From NCBI RefSeq assembly GCF_000745855.1, contig NZ_JQKD01000008.1, forward strand, positions 62,001 through 126,000: a stretch of DNA of 64,000 bases, read 5' to 3'. Below the pieces are notes generated by a model that had not been told where the DNA came from, did no database searches, and saw only the letters and a list, made by a program, of their open reading frames with translations. A program made the translations under genes and the position numbers. The stretch is from Xenophilus azovorans DSM 13620 (lineage in GTDB: Bacteria; Pseudomonadota; Gammaproteobacteria; Burkholderiales; Burkholderiaceae_C). Of this stretch, positions 9,341 through 17,564 are shown piece after piece (positions within the stretch are counted from its first letter, which is position 1; each line of letters starts with the position of its first letter).

Positions 9341-10057
9341 ATGAATGTAATCAAGCCCCTGCACATCGGCATCGTCGGCTGCTCCGCCGAGGGCGCCGCC
9401 CTGTGCTACCGCACGATCTGCGCCGAGGCCCCGGCGCTGCTCGGGCCGCACGCGCATCCGGAGGTGTCGGTGCACACGCCCTCGCTGGCCGGCTACGTCG
9501 CCTGCCTGGAGCGCGGCGACCTGCAGGGCGTGGGCGAGCTGATGCTCGACTCGGCCCGCAAGCTGGCGGCCATCGGCGCGGACTTCCTGGTCTGCCCGGA
9601 CAACACCATCCACCAGGCCTTCGGCCACGTCGCGCCGCGCTCGCCGAAGCCGTGGCTGCACATCGCCGAGGTGGTGGCCGACGAGGCCGCGCGCCGGGGC
9701 TTGCGGCGCATCGGCATCAGCGGCACGCGCTGGCTGGTCGACAGCGAGGTCTACCCGGCCGCCTTCGATGCGCGCGGGCTGGCGTGGCTGCGGCCTTCCG
9801 AGGCGGAGCGCGACGAGATCCAGCACGCGATCATGGACGTGCTGGTGCCCGGGCTGGAAGGGCCGCCGCGCGAGACGGCCGTCGCCTGCTTCCAGCGCGT
9901 CTTCGCCGGCATGAAGGAGGCCGGCTGCGACGCGGTGGTGCTGGGCTGCACCGAGATCCCGCTGGTGATGAGCGACGCCAACTCGCCGCTGCCCACGCTC
10001 GACTCCACGCGGCTGCTGGCGCGCGCGGCGCTGCGGCGGTCGGTCGGCGCCGGCTGA
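9341..10057 (+). CDS. Aspartate/glutamate racemase family protein
   Basis: A 238-residue cytoplasmic protein of the cofactor-independent Asp/Glu/hydantoin racemase family. The two catalytic cysteines are in place: the first in [11 protein letters not shown] and the second in [10 protein letters not shown]. The N-terminal [11 protein letters not shown] is the substrate carboxylate loop. The family interconverts L- and D-amino acids, most often aspartate; arylmalonate decarboxylases and maleate isomerases share the fold. It is divergent from glcB. The next gene starts 39 bases downstream on the same strand, so it could lead the following cluster, although the products look unrelated. Confidence 0.9.
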   Translation: MNVIKPLHIGIVGCSAEGAALCYRTICAEAPALLGPHAHPEVSVHTPSLAGYVACLERGDLQGVGELMLDSARKLAAIGADFLVCPDNTIHQAFGHVAPRSPKPWLHIAEVVADEAARRGLRRIGISGTRWLVDSEVYPAAFDARGLAWLRPSEAERDEIQHAIMDVLVPGLEGPPRETAVACFQRVFAGMKEAGCDAVVLGCTEIPLVMSDANSPLPTLDSTRLLARAALRRSVGAG

Positions 10058-10096
10058 TTTGCGCGATCCGTCCGGGTGCGCCAGACTGCGCCGGCC

Positions 10097-10978
10097 ATGA
10101 GCCTCCCGCCGCCGGCCGCCCTCGACGCGCTCACCGACGTCAACCTCGCCGACCTGCTGGACTCGGCCGGCCTCTCGCGCCTGCACGGCACGCCGTTCGG
10201 CCGCCTGCTGCGGCCCCCGGCGCGCCGCTTCGCCCGGGTGGCGCACGAGTTCGACCAGCGGGTGGGGGCGCACGGTCTGTCGCAAGGCAGCGCCTGGCTG
10301 ATGGCGCAGATGACGGCGGGCCTGCGCACGACGGGTGCCGAGCGGGTCCCGGCGCACGGCCCGGTGGTCATCCTGGCGAACCATCCGGGCATGACGGACA
10401 CCGTCGCGCTGTTCTCCAGCCTGCCGCACCGGCCCGACCTGCGGGTGATCGCGCTGGATCGGCCCTTCCTGCGCGCCCTGCCGCACGTGGCGCGGCAGCT
10501 GATCTTCCTGCCCGGGGACGCGTCCGGCCGCATGGCGGCGCTGCGCGCCGGCGCCCGGCACCTGCAGGACGGCGGCGCGCTGCTGACCTTCCCCGCGGGG
10601 GAGATCGAGCCCGACCCGGCCGCCTTCGGCCTGGAACGCGCGCTGGCCTCGCTGGAGAGCTGGTCCGACAGCTACCGCCTGTTCGCCCGCCTGGTGCCCG
10701 GCACACGCTTCGTGCCGGCGCTGGTGAGCCATGTCATCTCGCCCGCCGCGCAGCGCCATCCGCTCACCCTGCTGCGGCGCACGCCGCCCAACCGCGAGAA
10801 GCTGGCGGCGGCGCTGCAGATCACGCTGCCGCGCTACCGCAACGGCGTGGCCCGGGTGCGCTTCGGCACGTCACACCTGGCGGACAGGCAGGGACTGCCG
10901 CAACTGGGCGCCGGCATGGCCGCGCAGATGCGGCAGCTCCTGCTCGCGCACGACGCGGAGGCGGCCGGATGTCCGTGA
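10097..10978 (+). CDS. PlsC-like lysophospholipid acyltransferase family protein
   Basis: A 293-residue acyltransferase-like protein. The motif [14 protein letters not shown] has the catalytic N-H-x4-D of the PlsC/LPLAT family, about 85-95 residues in, and [10 protein letters not shown] stands for the F-P-E-G-T-R block, with the Glu changed to Ala-Gly-Glu. The family moves acyl chains from acyl-CoA or acyl-ACP to a hydroxyl, usually at the membrane. The start at 10097 is preferred over the in-frame ATG at 10076. The gene overlaps the downstream dehydrogenase by ten bases, so it belongs with the five-gene forward unit that follows, perhaps acylating its final product. The acceptor is unknown. 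Confidence 0.8.
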   Translation: MSLPPPAALDALTDVNLADLLDSAGLSRLHGTPFGRLLRPPARRFARVAHEFDQRVGAHGLSQGSAWLMAQMTAGLRTTGAERVPAHGPVVILANHPGMTDTVALFSSLPHRPDLRVIALDRPFLRALPHVARQLIFLPGDASGRMAALRAGARHLQDGGALLTFPAGEIEPDPAAFGLERALASLESWSDSYRLFARLVPGTRFVPALVSHVISPAAQRHPLTLLRRTPPNREKLAAALQITLPRYRNGVARVRFGTSHLADRQGLPQLGAGMAAQMRQLLLAHDAEAAGCP

Positions 10979-11949
10979 TCCAGGCGCGCTCGTGCTGGCT
11001 GGCCGAGCCCGGCCGCGCCGAATTGCGCACCGAGGCCCTGCCGGCGCCCGGCCCCGGCGAGGTGCGGGTGCGCGCCCTGCACAGCGGCATCAGCCGGGGG
11101 ACCGAGACGCTGGTGTTCCGCGGCGAGGTGCCCGAAAGCGAGTTCGACCGCATGCGCGCGCCCTTCCAGCAGGGCGCGTTCCCGGCGCCGGTGAAGTACG
11201 GCTACAGCAGCGTGGGCGTCGTCGAGGAGGGGCCGCCCGAATTGCAGGGCCGCACGGTGTTCTGCCTGCACCCGCACCAGTCGCACTACGTGGTGCCGGC
11301 CGAGGCGGTGCACCCGCTGCCGGACGGCGTGCCGCCCGAACGCGCGGTGCTGGCGGCCAACCTGGAGACGGCGGTCAACGCCCTGTGGGACGCCGCGCCG
11401 CGCGTGGGCGACCGGATCGCCGTGGTGGGTGGTGGCACGGTCGGCCTGCTGGTGGCATGGCTGGCGGCGCGGTTGCCGGGCAGCAGGGTGCAGGTGGTGG
11501 ACACGCAGGCCGGCAAGGGCGGTGTCGCGGAGCGGCTGGGCGCGGACTTCGCCGTGCCCGCGGTGGCGCGGCGCGAGGCCGATCTCGTGATCCACGCCAG
11601 CGGCCACCCCGAGGGCCTCGCCACCGCGCTGGACCTCGCCGCGTTCGAGGCCACCGTGCTGGAACTGAGCTGGTACGGCTCGCGCCCGGTGAGCGTGCCG
11701 CTGGGCGCGGCTTTCCACGCGCGCCGGCTGGTGCTGAAAAGCTCGCAGGTCGGCCACGTCGCCGCCGCGCAGCGCGCGCGATGGAGCCATCGCCGGCGCT
11801 TCGAGCTGGCGCTGTCCCTGCTGGCCGATCCCGCGCTCGACGCGCTGGTCACCGGCGCATCGCCCTTCGACGAACTGCCCTCGGTGCTGTCCCGGCTCGC
11901 CGCATCCGGCGTCGACGGCACCCTCTGCCACCGCATCGACTACCCCTGA
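10969..11949 (+). CDS. MDR-family dehydrogenase without zinc ligands (BchC-like)
   Basis: A 326-residue medium-chain dehydrogenase/reductase. The Rossmann nucleotide motif is [15 protein letters not shown]. In the catalytic domain, the usual C-G-T-D zinc segment is replaced by [18 protein letters not shown], and the G-H-E block by [11 protein letters not shown]. This resembles the bacteriochlorophyllide dehydrogenase BchC branch rather than zinc alcohol dehydrogenases. It probably oxidises or reduces a hydroxyl or keto group on a larger substrate with NAD(P). It overlaps the acyltransferase upstream and lies 11 bases before the PTPS-like gene, which ties it to that cluster. A longer open frame upstream (from 9403) is a shadow of other genes; 10969 has the family start. 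Confidence 0.85.
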   Translation: MSVIQARSCWLAEPGRAELRTEALPAPGPGEVRVRALHSGISRGTETLVFRGEVPESEFDRMRAPFQQGAFPAPVKYGYSSVGVVEEGPPELQGRTVFCLHPHQSHYVVPAEAVHPLPDGVPPERAVLAANLETAVNALWDAAPRVGDRIAVVGGGTVGLLVAWLAARLPGSRVQVVDTQAGKGGVAERLGADFAVPAVARREADLVIHASGHPEGLATALDLAAFEATVLELSWYGSRPVSVPLGAAFHARRLVLKSSQVGHVAAAQRARWSHRRRFELALSLLADPALDALVTGASPFDELPSVLSRLAASGVDGTLCHRIDYP

Positions 11950-11960
11950 TCCGCAAGCCC

Positions 11961-12377
11961 ATGTACAGCGTCAACGTCCGCGACCACTTCATGATCGCCC
12001 ACAGCTTCCGCGGCGAGGTCTTCGGCCCCGCGCAGCGCCTGCACGGCGCCACCTACGTGGTGGACCTGGAACTGCGCCGGCCCGAACTCGACCCCGATGG
12101 CATCGTGGCCGACATCGGCCTGCTCACCGCGATGCTGCGCACCGTGCTGGCCGAGCTGAACTTCCGCAACCTCGACGAGGAAGCGGTCTTCCACGGCCGC
12201 AACACCACGACCGAGTTCCTGGCCCGCGCCGTCTTCGACCGCGTGGCCGCGCGGATCGACGCGGGCGAGCTGGGGCCGCACGCCGGCGGCCTCTGCGCGA
12301 TGAAGGTGACGCTGCACGAATCACACGTCGCCTGGGCCGCCTACGAGGGCGAGCTGCCGGCGGCGCCGCGGCCCTGA
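11961..12377 (+). CDS. Degenerate 6-pyruvoyltetrahydropterin synthase / QueD homologue
   Basis: A 138-residue protein with the PTPS/QueD fold pattern. Zinc ligand His14 (in MIAHSF) and His28 (in QRLHGATY) are kept, but the third ligand of the H-G-H motif is Ala30. The catalytic Cys of C-G-R-x-H-G-H is Ala24, and the L-D-H-x-x-L-N block reads LNFRNLD, so the catalytic Asp-His pair is gone as well. The pterin-binding Glu in the C-terminal VTLHESH is kept, as is a Glu in NTTTEFLA. The fold and perhaps pterin or pyrimidine binding are likely retained, but the usual lyase chemistry is unlikely. It is the centre of the cluster running from 10097 to 15355. Confidence 0.85.
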   Translation: MYSVNVRDHFMIAHSFRGEVFGPAQRLHGATYVVDLELRRPELDPDGIVADIGLLTAMLRTVLAELNFRNLDEEAVFHGRNTTTEFLARAVFDRVAARIDAGELGPHAGGLCAMKVTLHESHVAWAAYEGELPAAPRP

Positions 12378-12390
12378 AGGCGGAGGCACC

Positions 12391-13437
12391 GTGCCGTCCG
12401 TGGTCTTCGTGGTGCCGGGCGACCTGGACACCTGCACGGGCGGCTATGCCTACGACCGGCACATCATCGGCGGCCTGCGCGACGCGGGCTGGACGGTGGA
12501 CGTCCTGGCGCTGGCCGACGGCTTCCCCTGGCCCGATGCGGCCGCGCTGGCCGATGCGGCCGAACGGATCGCGGGCCTGCCCGGCGGCAGCCTGGTGGTC
12601 GTCGATGGCCTGGCCTTCGGCGCGCTGCCCGAACTCGCCGCCCGCCATGCGCAGCGGCTGGCTTGGGTGGCGCTGGTGCATCACCCGCTGGCGCTGGAAA
12701 CGGGGCTGGGCGAGGCGCAACGCCGGCAGCTTCTCGACAGCGAGCGGCGCGCCCTGGCGGCGGCGCGCCGGGTGATCGTCACGAGCCACGCGACGGCGCG
12801 CGCGCTGCAGCGCGACTACGGCGTGCCGCCGGCGCGCATCCACGTGGTGGAGCCGGGGACCGTGCCCGCCGCTGCGCATGAACGCCCGGCCGGCGACGGC
12901 CTGTCGCTGCTGTGCGTGGCCGCCGTGACGCCGCGCAAGGGACACGGCGTCCTGATCGACGCCCTGGCCGGACTTCAGGACCGCGCCTGGACGCTGCGCT
13001 GCGTCGGCAGCCTTGCGCGCAGCCCGGACACGGTCCATGCACTGCGCCACGCCATCGCGGCGCACGGCATGGCGCAGCGCGTGCATCTGGATGGCGAAGT
13101 GGACGCGGACCGGCTGGCCCGGCACTACGCGCAGGCCGATGCCTTCGTCCTGCCGTCCTTCCACGAGGGCTACGGCATGGCGCTGGCCGAGGCGATGGCG
13201 CACGGCCTGCCCGTCGTGAGCACGACAGCCGGCGCCATCCCCGACACCGTGCCGGCCGGGGCCGGCGTGCTGGTGCCGCCCGGCGACGTGCCGGCGCTGC
13301 GCGCCGCGCTGGCCCGCCTGCTGGACGATCCCGCCTGGCGGGCGTCGCTGGCCCGCGGCGCGCGGGCCGCCGGCGCGCGCCTGCCCGGCTGGCGCGAGGC
13401 GGCCGCGCGCTTCGCCGAGGCATTGCGGCTGCCATGA
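12391..13437 (+). CDS. GT4-family glycosyltransferase
   Basis: A 348-residue GT-B glycosyltransferase. The C-terminal nucleotide-sugar site is clear: FHEGYGMALAEAMAHGLPVV carries the E-x7-E motif of family GT4, and AAVTPRKGHGVLIDAL is the usual start of the second Rossmann domain. It transfers a sugar, with retention of configuration, from a nucleotide-sugar donor. Start is GTG with GGAGG four bases upstream. The gene overlaps the methyltransferase by four bases (ATGA), so the two are translationally coupled. There are no capsule or lipopolysaccharide genes around, and the neighbours are pterin- and pyrimidine-type enzymes, so a small-molecule acceptor is more likely than a polysaccharide. 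That part is inference. Confidence 0.9.
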   Translation: MPSVVFVVPGDLDTCTGGYAYDRHIIGGLRDAGWTVDVLALADGFPWPDAAALADAAERIAGLPGGSLVVVDGLAFGALPELAARHAQRLAWVALVHHPLALETGLGEAQRRQLLDSERRALAAARRVIVTSHATARALQRDYGVPPARIHVVEPGTVPAAAHERPAGDGLSLLCVAAVTPRKGHGVLIDALAGLQDRAWTLRCVGSLARSPDTVHALRHAIAAHGMAQRVHLDGEVDADRLARHYAQADAFVLPSFHEGYGMALAEAMAHGLPVVSTTAGAIPDTVPAGAGVLVPPGDVPALRAALARLLDDPAWRASLARGARAAGARLPGWREAAARFAEALRLP

Positions 13438-14321
13438 GCGGATTCAGCGCCGACTGGCTGGCCCTGCGCGAGCCCTTCGACCGCCGGGCGCGCGCAGCGG
13501 CCATCGACGCCTTCGCGCTGCCTGCGTTGGCGCAGCGGTGGCGTGCGGCGCATGGCGGCGCGGGGCCGTCGGTGCTCGATCTGGCCTGCGGCAGCGGCGC
13601 GAACTTCCGGGCGCTTGCGCCGCGGCTCGGGCCGGGCCAGCGCTGGCGGCTGGTCGATCACGACCCCGCCCTGCTGGCGGCCGTGCCCGGGGCGCTGGCG
13701 GCATGGGCGGAACACCAGGGCTACACGCTGCGCGGGATCGGCGCGGACGCCATCGGCATTGACGGGCCCGGTTTCGGCGCCGAGGTCACATTGGAAGCGC
13801 TGGACCTGGCGCACGACCTGCACCGCCTCGAGTTGGCGGACACGCAACTGGTGACGGCCTCCGCGCTGCTCGACCTCGTGTCGGCCTCCTGGCTGGAGGC
13901 GCTGGTCGGGCACGCACGCGACGCGCAGGCGGCGATGCTGTTCGCGCTGAGCGTCGATGGGCGCGTGGGCTGGACGCCCGCCGATCCGGCGGACGCCGCC
14001 ATCGACCGCCTGTTCGCCGCGCACCAGCGGCGCGACAAGGGCTTCGGCCCCGCGCTGGGCGCGCAGGCGCCGGCCGTGGCCGGCCGCCTCATCGGCGATG
14101 CCGGCTACGTGGTGCAGCAGGTGTCCAGCGACTGGGACATCGAAGGCGACGACGCCATGCTGGCCGCGATGGTCGATGGCATGGCGCAGGCCGCCAGGGA
14201 ACAGGCCGGGGCCGCCGACAGGGCGCTCGTCGACGCCTGGCAGGCGCGGCGCCACGCGATGCGGCGCTCCACTTGCCTGAATGTCGGTCACATCGACCTT
14301 TTCGCGAAAGTGCGCCCATGA
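13434..14321 (+). CDS. Class I SAM-dependent methyltransferase
   Basis: A 295-residue protein. Motif I of a class I methyltransferase is visible as VLDLACGSGANFRAL near residue 48, followed by the acidic strand-2 end WRLVDHDPALLA. The C-terminus LNVGHIDLFAKVRP is well formed. It is therefore a soluble SAM-dependent methyltransferase of unknown substrate. The ATG at 13434 overlaps the glycosyltransferase stop. The gene ends the forward five-gene unit and converges on the RibD-like gene, with a dispersed palindromic repeat between them. Given its coupling, it probably methylates the same molecule that the glycosyltransferase glycosylates. Confidence 0.88.
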   Translation: MSGFSADWLALREPFDRRARAAAIDAFALPALAQRWRAAHGGAGPSVLDLACGSGANFRALAPRLGPGQRWRLVDHDPALLAAVPGALAAWAEHQGYTLRGIGADAIGIDGPGFGAEVTLEALDLAHDLHRLELADTQLVTASALLDLVSASWLEALVGHARDAQAAMLFALSVDGRVGWTPADPADAAIDRLFAAHQRRDKGFGPALGAQAPAVAGRLIGDAGYVVQQVSSDWDIEGDDAMLAAMVDGMAQAAREQAGAADRALVDAWQARRHAMRRSTCLNVGHIDLFAKVRP

Positions 14322-14330
14322 GCATCCACC

Positions 14331-14418
14331 AACCGTTCACGCTGAGCCTGTCGAAGCGCCGCACCCGGCTTCGACCCTTCGGCAAGCTCAGGACAGGCCA
14401 AGCTCAGCCCGAACGGTT
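14331..14418. repeat. Dispersed palindromic intergenic repeat (REP-like)
   Basis: The element begins AACCGTTC and ends GAACGGTT, and contains pieces reading gctgagcctgtcgaag and cttcggcaagctcagga in opposite orientation, so it folds into a long imperfect hairpin. The words tcgaag, gctcag and gaacgg are those of the REP-like palindromes often scattered between genes in betaproteobacteria and xanthomonads. It fills the gap between two convergent genes, where it may also act as a bidirectional terminator. No transposase is near; such elements are usually mobilised in trans. Only one copy is visible in this window. Confidence 0.7.
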
Positions 14419-14443
14419 GTCGTTGATCGAACGCCGATCCGCA

Positions 14444-15355
14444 CTAGCCGCGCAGGTCCAGGTCCCAGAGCTGATCGACCCCCATCGGGTGCACCCGGTG
14501 CGCCGGCCGCGCGCAGTCGGCCAGCCGCGCCGGGCCGTCGAAGCGCAGCCCCGGCCGGCCGTTGCCGACCAGCAGCGGCGCCACCGACAGGTGCAGCCGG
14601 TCGAGGCAGCCCTGCGCGAGAAAGCGCGACACCGTCACCCCGCCACCCTCGACGAAGATGCGCCGCAGGCCGCGCGAGCGCAGCGCGGCCACCGCGCGCG
14701 CCGCGTCCGGCGTGCCGTCGTCGTCGCGCAGCAGGCCCGGCACCGCCAGCACCCGGCCGGCGCCCGCCTGTTCCTCGGCCTGCGATCGCCAGCGGGCATC
14801 GCACAGCCACAGCGTGGGCGCGCTGCGGTCCACGAACACCTGCGCGGAGGCGGCGCGCTCCGCCAGGCCGGCGCGCGGGTCCAGCAGCACCCGCGTCGGG
14901 TTGGGGCCCGGCACCTTGCGCGTGGTCAGCAGCGGGTTGTCGGCCGCCACCGAGCCGGCGCCCAGCAGCACCACCTCGCTCAGCGCGCGCAGGCGGTGCA
15001 GGTGGACGATGTTCTCCGGCCCGTTGATGAAGCGGGATTCGCCGGTGCGCGTCGCCACGCAGCCGTCCAGGCTCTGCCCGAGCTGGCCGACCACCCAGCC
15101 CCCCGTGCGCGCCTGGATGTCCAGCAGCGGCTTGAAAAGCGCGAACAGCGCACGCGCCGCGTCCGCCCAGGCGCCGCGCAGCGCCCAGCCCGCGTCGGGC
15201 TGCCAGTCCAGCGCCTCGCCGGAAGAGGCGGAGCGCGCGCCGTGGGCCTGGCACAGCAGCAGCGCCCACAGCGCCTCGGCCGAGCCCGGCTGCGCGTGCG
15301 CAGGCCGCTCCGCCGAAGCGGCGGACGCGTGCAGGGGGGATGGATCGGCTGGCAA
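14444..15355 (-). CDS. RibD C-terminal domain (pyrimidine reductase/DHFR-like) protein
   Basis: A 303-residue protein. From about residue 88 to the end it matches the reductase half of RibD: VGQLGQSLDGCVAT, then INGPENIVHLHRLRAL, VLLGAGSVAADNPLLTTR, and IFVEGGGVTVSRFLAQG near the C-terminus. RibD_C proteins use NADPH to reduce a ribosylamino-pyrimidine. The deaminase half of bifunctional RibD is absent; the first 85 residues show no recognised domain. The apparent start is TTG at 15355 without a clear ribosome-binding site, so the N-terminus is uncertain. It converges on the PTPS-like/glycosyltransferase unit, and the substrate class fits that group better than a second riboflavin pathway. 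Confidence 0.85.
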   Translation of the reverse strand: MPADPSPLHASAASAERPAHAQPGSAEALWALLLCQAHGARSASSGEALDWQPDAGWALRGAWADAARALFALFKPLLDIQARTGGWVVGQLGQSLDGCVATRTGESRFINGPENIVHLHRLRALSEVVLLGAGSVAADNPLLTTRKVPGPNPTRVLLDPRAGLAERAASAQVFVDRSAPTLWLCDARWRSQAEEQAGAGRVLAVPGLLRDDDGTPDAARAVAALRSRGLRRIFVEGGGVTVSRFLAQGCLDRLHLSVAPLLVGNGRPGLRFDGPARLADCARPAHRVHPMGVDQLWDLDLRG

Positions 15356-15426
15356 CCGTGCCGACTGTGACGGCTCGGCCCGAAACGCGCAATCCTTCGC
15401 GCGGCGCCGTCGCGGACAATCGCCGC

Positions 15427-16365
15427 ATGTCTCTTCCCGCTCCCGCCGTCCTGATCAGCGAGGTCGGCCCGCGCGACGGCCTGCAGTCGGTGAAGGCCAC
15501 CATGCCCACGGCCGACAAGCTGCGCTGGATCGACGCGCTGCACGCCGCCGGCCTGCGCGAGATCGAGGTCGCCTCCTTCGTCCCCGCGAAGCTGCTGCCG
15601 CAGATGGCCGACGCCGCCGAGGTGGTGCGCCACGCCGCCGCGCTGCCCGGCCTGACCGCGATGGCGCTGGTGCCCAACCGCAAGGGCGCGCAGGCGGCGC
15701 TGGCGGCCGGCGCGCACAAGCTCACCATGCCGGTGTCGGCCAGCCGCGCCCACTCGCTGGCCAACGTGCGCAAGACGCCCGAGGAGATGGTCGAGGAGGT
15801 GCGCGCCATCGACGCGCTGCGCCGCGAACTCGCGCCCGGCGCAGGCCTGGAGGCCGGCATCTCCACCGCCTTCGGCTGCACGCTGCAGGGCGCGGTCGAC
15901 GAGGACGACGTGATCCGCCTGGCCGTGCTGTGCGCCGAGGCGGGCGCCGACGAGGTCGGCCTGTCGGACACCGTCGGCTACGCCAACCCGGCGCAGGTGC
16001 GCCGCCTGTTCCGCCGCCTGCGCAGCGAGCTGGGCGGCAAGGCCGGTGCGGCCCACATGCACAACACCCGCGGCCTGGGCCTGGCCAACTGCCTGGCGGC
16101 GTGGGAGGAGGGCGTCACCACCTTCGACGCCTCGCTCGGCGGCTTGGGCGGCTGCCCCTATGCGCCCGGCGCCTCCGGCAACGTGGTGACGGAAGACCTG
16201 GTCTTCATGTTCGAGGCGATGGGCGTGCCGACCGGTGTCGATCTGCAGCGCCTCCTGGCCGCGCGCCAGCCGCTGATGGCCGGCCTGCCCGGCGAGCCGG
16301 TCTACGGCATGACGCCCGAGGCCGGGCTGCCCAAGGGCTTCGTTCAACGAGGAATCCAGCCATGA
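15427..16365 (+). CDS. Hydroxymethylglutaryl-CoA lyase family enzyme
   Basis: A 312-residue TIM-barrel lyase of the HMGL-like family. The metal/substrate strand is ISEVGPRDGLQSVK near the N-terminus, HMHNTRGLG gives the metal-binding His pair, and GLGGCPYAPGASGN is the signature loop with the catalytic Cys, around residue 230. The known reaction is cleavage of HMG-CoA to acetyl-CoA and acetoacetate in leucine breakdown. The next gene, overlapping by four bases, is a class III CoA-transferase, not leucine-pathway genes, so a related branched 3-hydroxyacyl-CoA (for example citramalyl- or another methylated hydroxydiacid CoA) is also possible. An upstream in-frame ATG at 15340 lies before the homology. 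Confidence 0.9.
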   Translation: MSLPAPAVLISEVGPRDGLQSVKATMPTADKLRWIDALHAAGLREIEVASFVPAKLLPQMADAAEVVRHAAALPGLTAMALVPNRKGAQAALAAGAHKLTMPVSASRAHSLANVRKTPEEMVEEVRAIDALRRELAPGAGLEAGISTAFGCTLQGAVDEDDVIRLAVLCAEAGADEVGLSDTVGYANPAQVRRLFRRLRSELGGKAGAAHMHNTRGLGLANCLAAWEEGVTTFDASLGGLGGCPYAPGASGNVVTEDLVFMFEAMGVPTGVDLQRLLAARQPLMAGLPGEPVYGMTPEAGLPKGFVQRGIQP

Positions 16366-17552
16366 CAGACAGCACTGCCGCCCCGCTGCCCTACGCGGGC
16401 ATCCGCGTGGTCGAGTTCACCCACATGGTCATGGGGCCCACCTGCGGCCTGCTGCTGGGCGACCTGGGTGCAGAGGTCATCAAGGTCGAGCCGGTGGAAG
16501 GCGACGCCACGCGCCGCCTGCTGGGCTCCGGCGCGGGCTTCTTCCCCGCCTTCAACCGCAACAAGAAGAGCATCGCGCTGGACCTGAAGTCGCCCGAGGG
16601 CATCGCGGCCGCCAGGAAGCTCATCGCCACCGCCGACGTCGTGAGCGAGAACTTCAAGCCCGGCACCATGAAGAAGCTGGGCCTGGACTACGACAGCCTG
16701 AAGGCCGACCACCCGCGCCTGGTCTATGTGAGCCACAAGGGCTTCCTGCCCGGCCCCTACGAGCACCGCACCGCGCTGGACGAGGTGGTGCAGATGATGG
16801 GCGGCCTGGCCTACATGACCGGCCGCGCCGGCGATCCGCTGCGCGCCGGCACCAGCGTCAACGACATCATGGGCGGGCTGTTCGGCGCCATCGGCGCGAT
16901 GGCCGCGCTGCGCCAGCGCGAGCAGACGGGCCGCGGCTGCGAGGTGCAGTCGGCACTGTTCGAGAACAACGTCTTCCTGGTGGCGCAGCACATGATGCAG
17001 TTCGCCGCCACCGGCAAGGCGGCCGACCCGATGCCCGGCCGCATCTCGGCCTGGGGCATCTACGACGTCTTCACCGTGAAGGACGGCGAGCAGATCTTCC
17101 TGGCGGTCGTCAGCGACAAGCAGTGGCAGATCTTCTGCAAGGCCTTCGGACTGGACGAACTGCTGGCCGATCCGCGCCTGTCCACCAACAACGACCGGGT
17201 GCGCGCCCGCGAGTGGATGATGCCGCTCTTGCGCTCGCACCTGGCCGGCCGCAGCGCCGGCGAACTGGCGGCCGTGTTCGAGGCGAACGAGCTGCCCTTC
17301 GCGCCCATCACCCGGCCGCAGGAACTCTTCGACGACCCGCACCTGAACGCCAGCGGCGGCCTGGCGCCGGTGCGCATGAACGACGGCCACATGGCGAAGG
17401 TGCCGCTCCTGCCCTTCACCCTGGGCGGCGAGCGGCCCGGCATCCGGCTGCAGCCGCCGGCCATCGGCGAGTCCACCGATGCGCTGCTGCGCGAGCTGGG
17501 CTACGGCGAGGACGAGATCGCGCGGCTGCGCGCGGGCGGCGCCGTGCGCTGA
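16362..17552 (+). CDS. CaiB/BaiF (class III) CoA-transferase
   Basis: A 396-residue family III CoA-transferase. The N-terminus RVVEFTHMVMGPTCGLLLGDLGAEVIKVE fits the family and is given here only as the key pattern V-E, G-P, D-L-G-A-E-V-I-K-V-E. The catalytic Asp lies in SVNDIMGGLFG, about residue 168, where the acyl-aspartyl intermediate forms. It moves CoA between carboxylic acids without ATP. A GGA box sits before the ATG, which overlaps the lyase stop, so this enzyme probably makes the CoA thioester that the lyase cleaves. The LysR gene follows 12 bases downstream on the same strand. The acid handled is unknown. Confidence 0.93.
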   Translation: MTDSTAAPLPYAGIRVVEFTHMVMGPTCGLLLGDLGAEVIKVEPVEGDATRRLLGSGAGFFPAFNRNKKSIALDLKSPEGIAAARKLIATADVVSENFKPGTMKKLGLDYDSLKADHPRLVYVSHKGFLPGPYEHRTALDEVVQMMGGLAYMTGRAGDPLRAGTSVNDIMGGLFGAIGAMAALRQREQTGRGCEVQSALFENNVFLVAQHMMQFAATGKAADPMPGRISAWGIYDVFTVKDGEQIFLAVVSDKQWQIFCKAFGLDELLADPRLSTNNDRVRAREWMMPLLRSHLAGRSAGELAAVFEANELPFAPITRPQELFDDPHLNASGGLAPVRMNDGHMAKVPLLPFTLGGERPGIRLQPPAIGESTDALLRELGYGEDEIARLRAGGAVR

Positions 17553-17564
17553 AGGTCCGCGCCG

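Noticed and set aside
9182-10759. Upstream extension of the malate synthase frame
   Set aside because: It is antisense to the racemase and acyltransferase genes; malate synthase G homology starts at 9181 and gives the family length.
9403-10968. Upstream part of an 848-codon frame that ends in the MDR dehydrogenase
   Set aside because: The first 520 codons overlap the racemase and acyltransferase genes in another frame and have shadow composition; the dehydrogenase begins at 10969.
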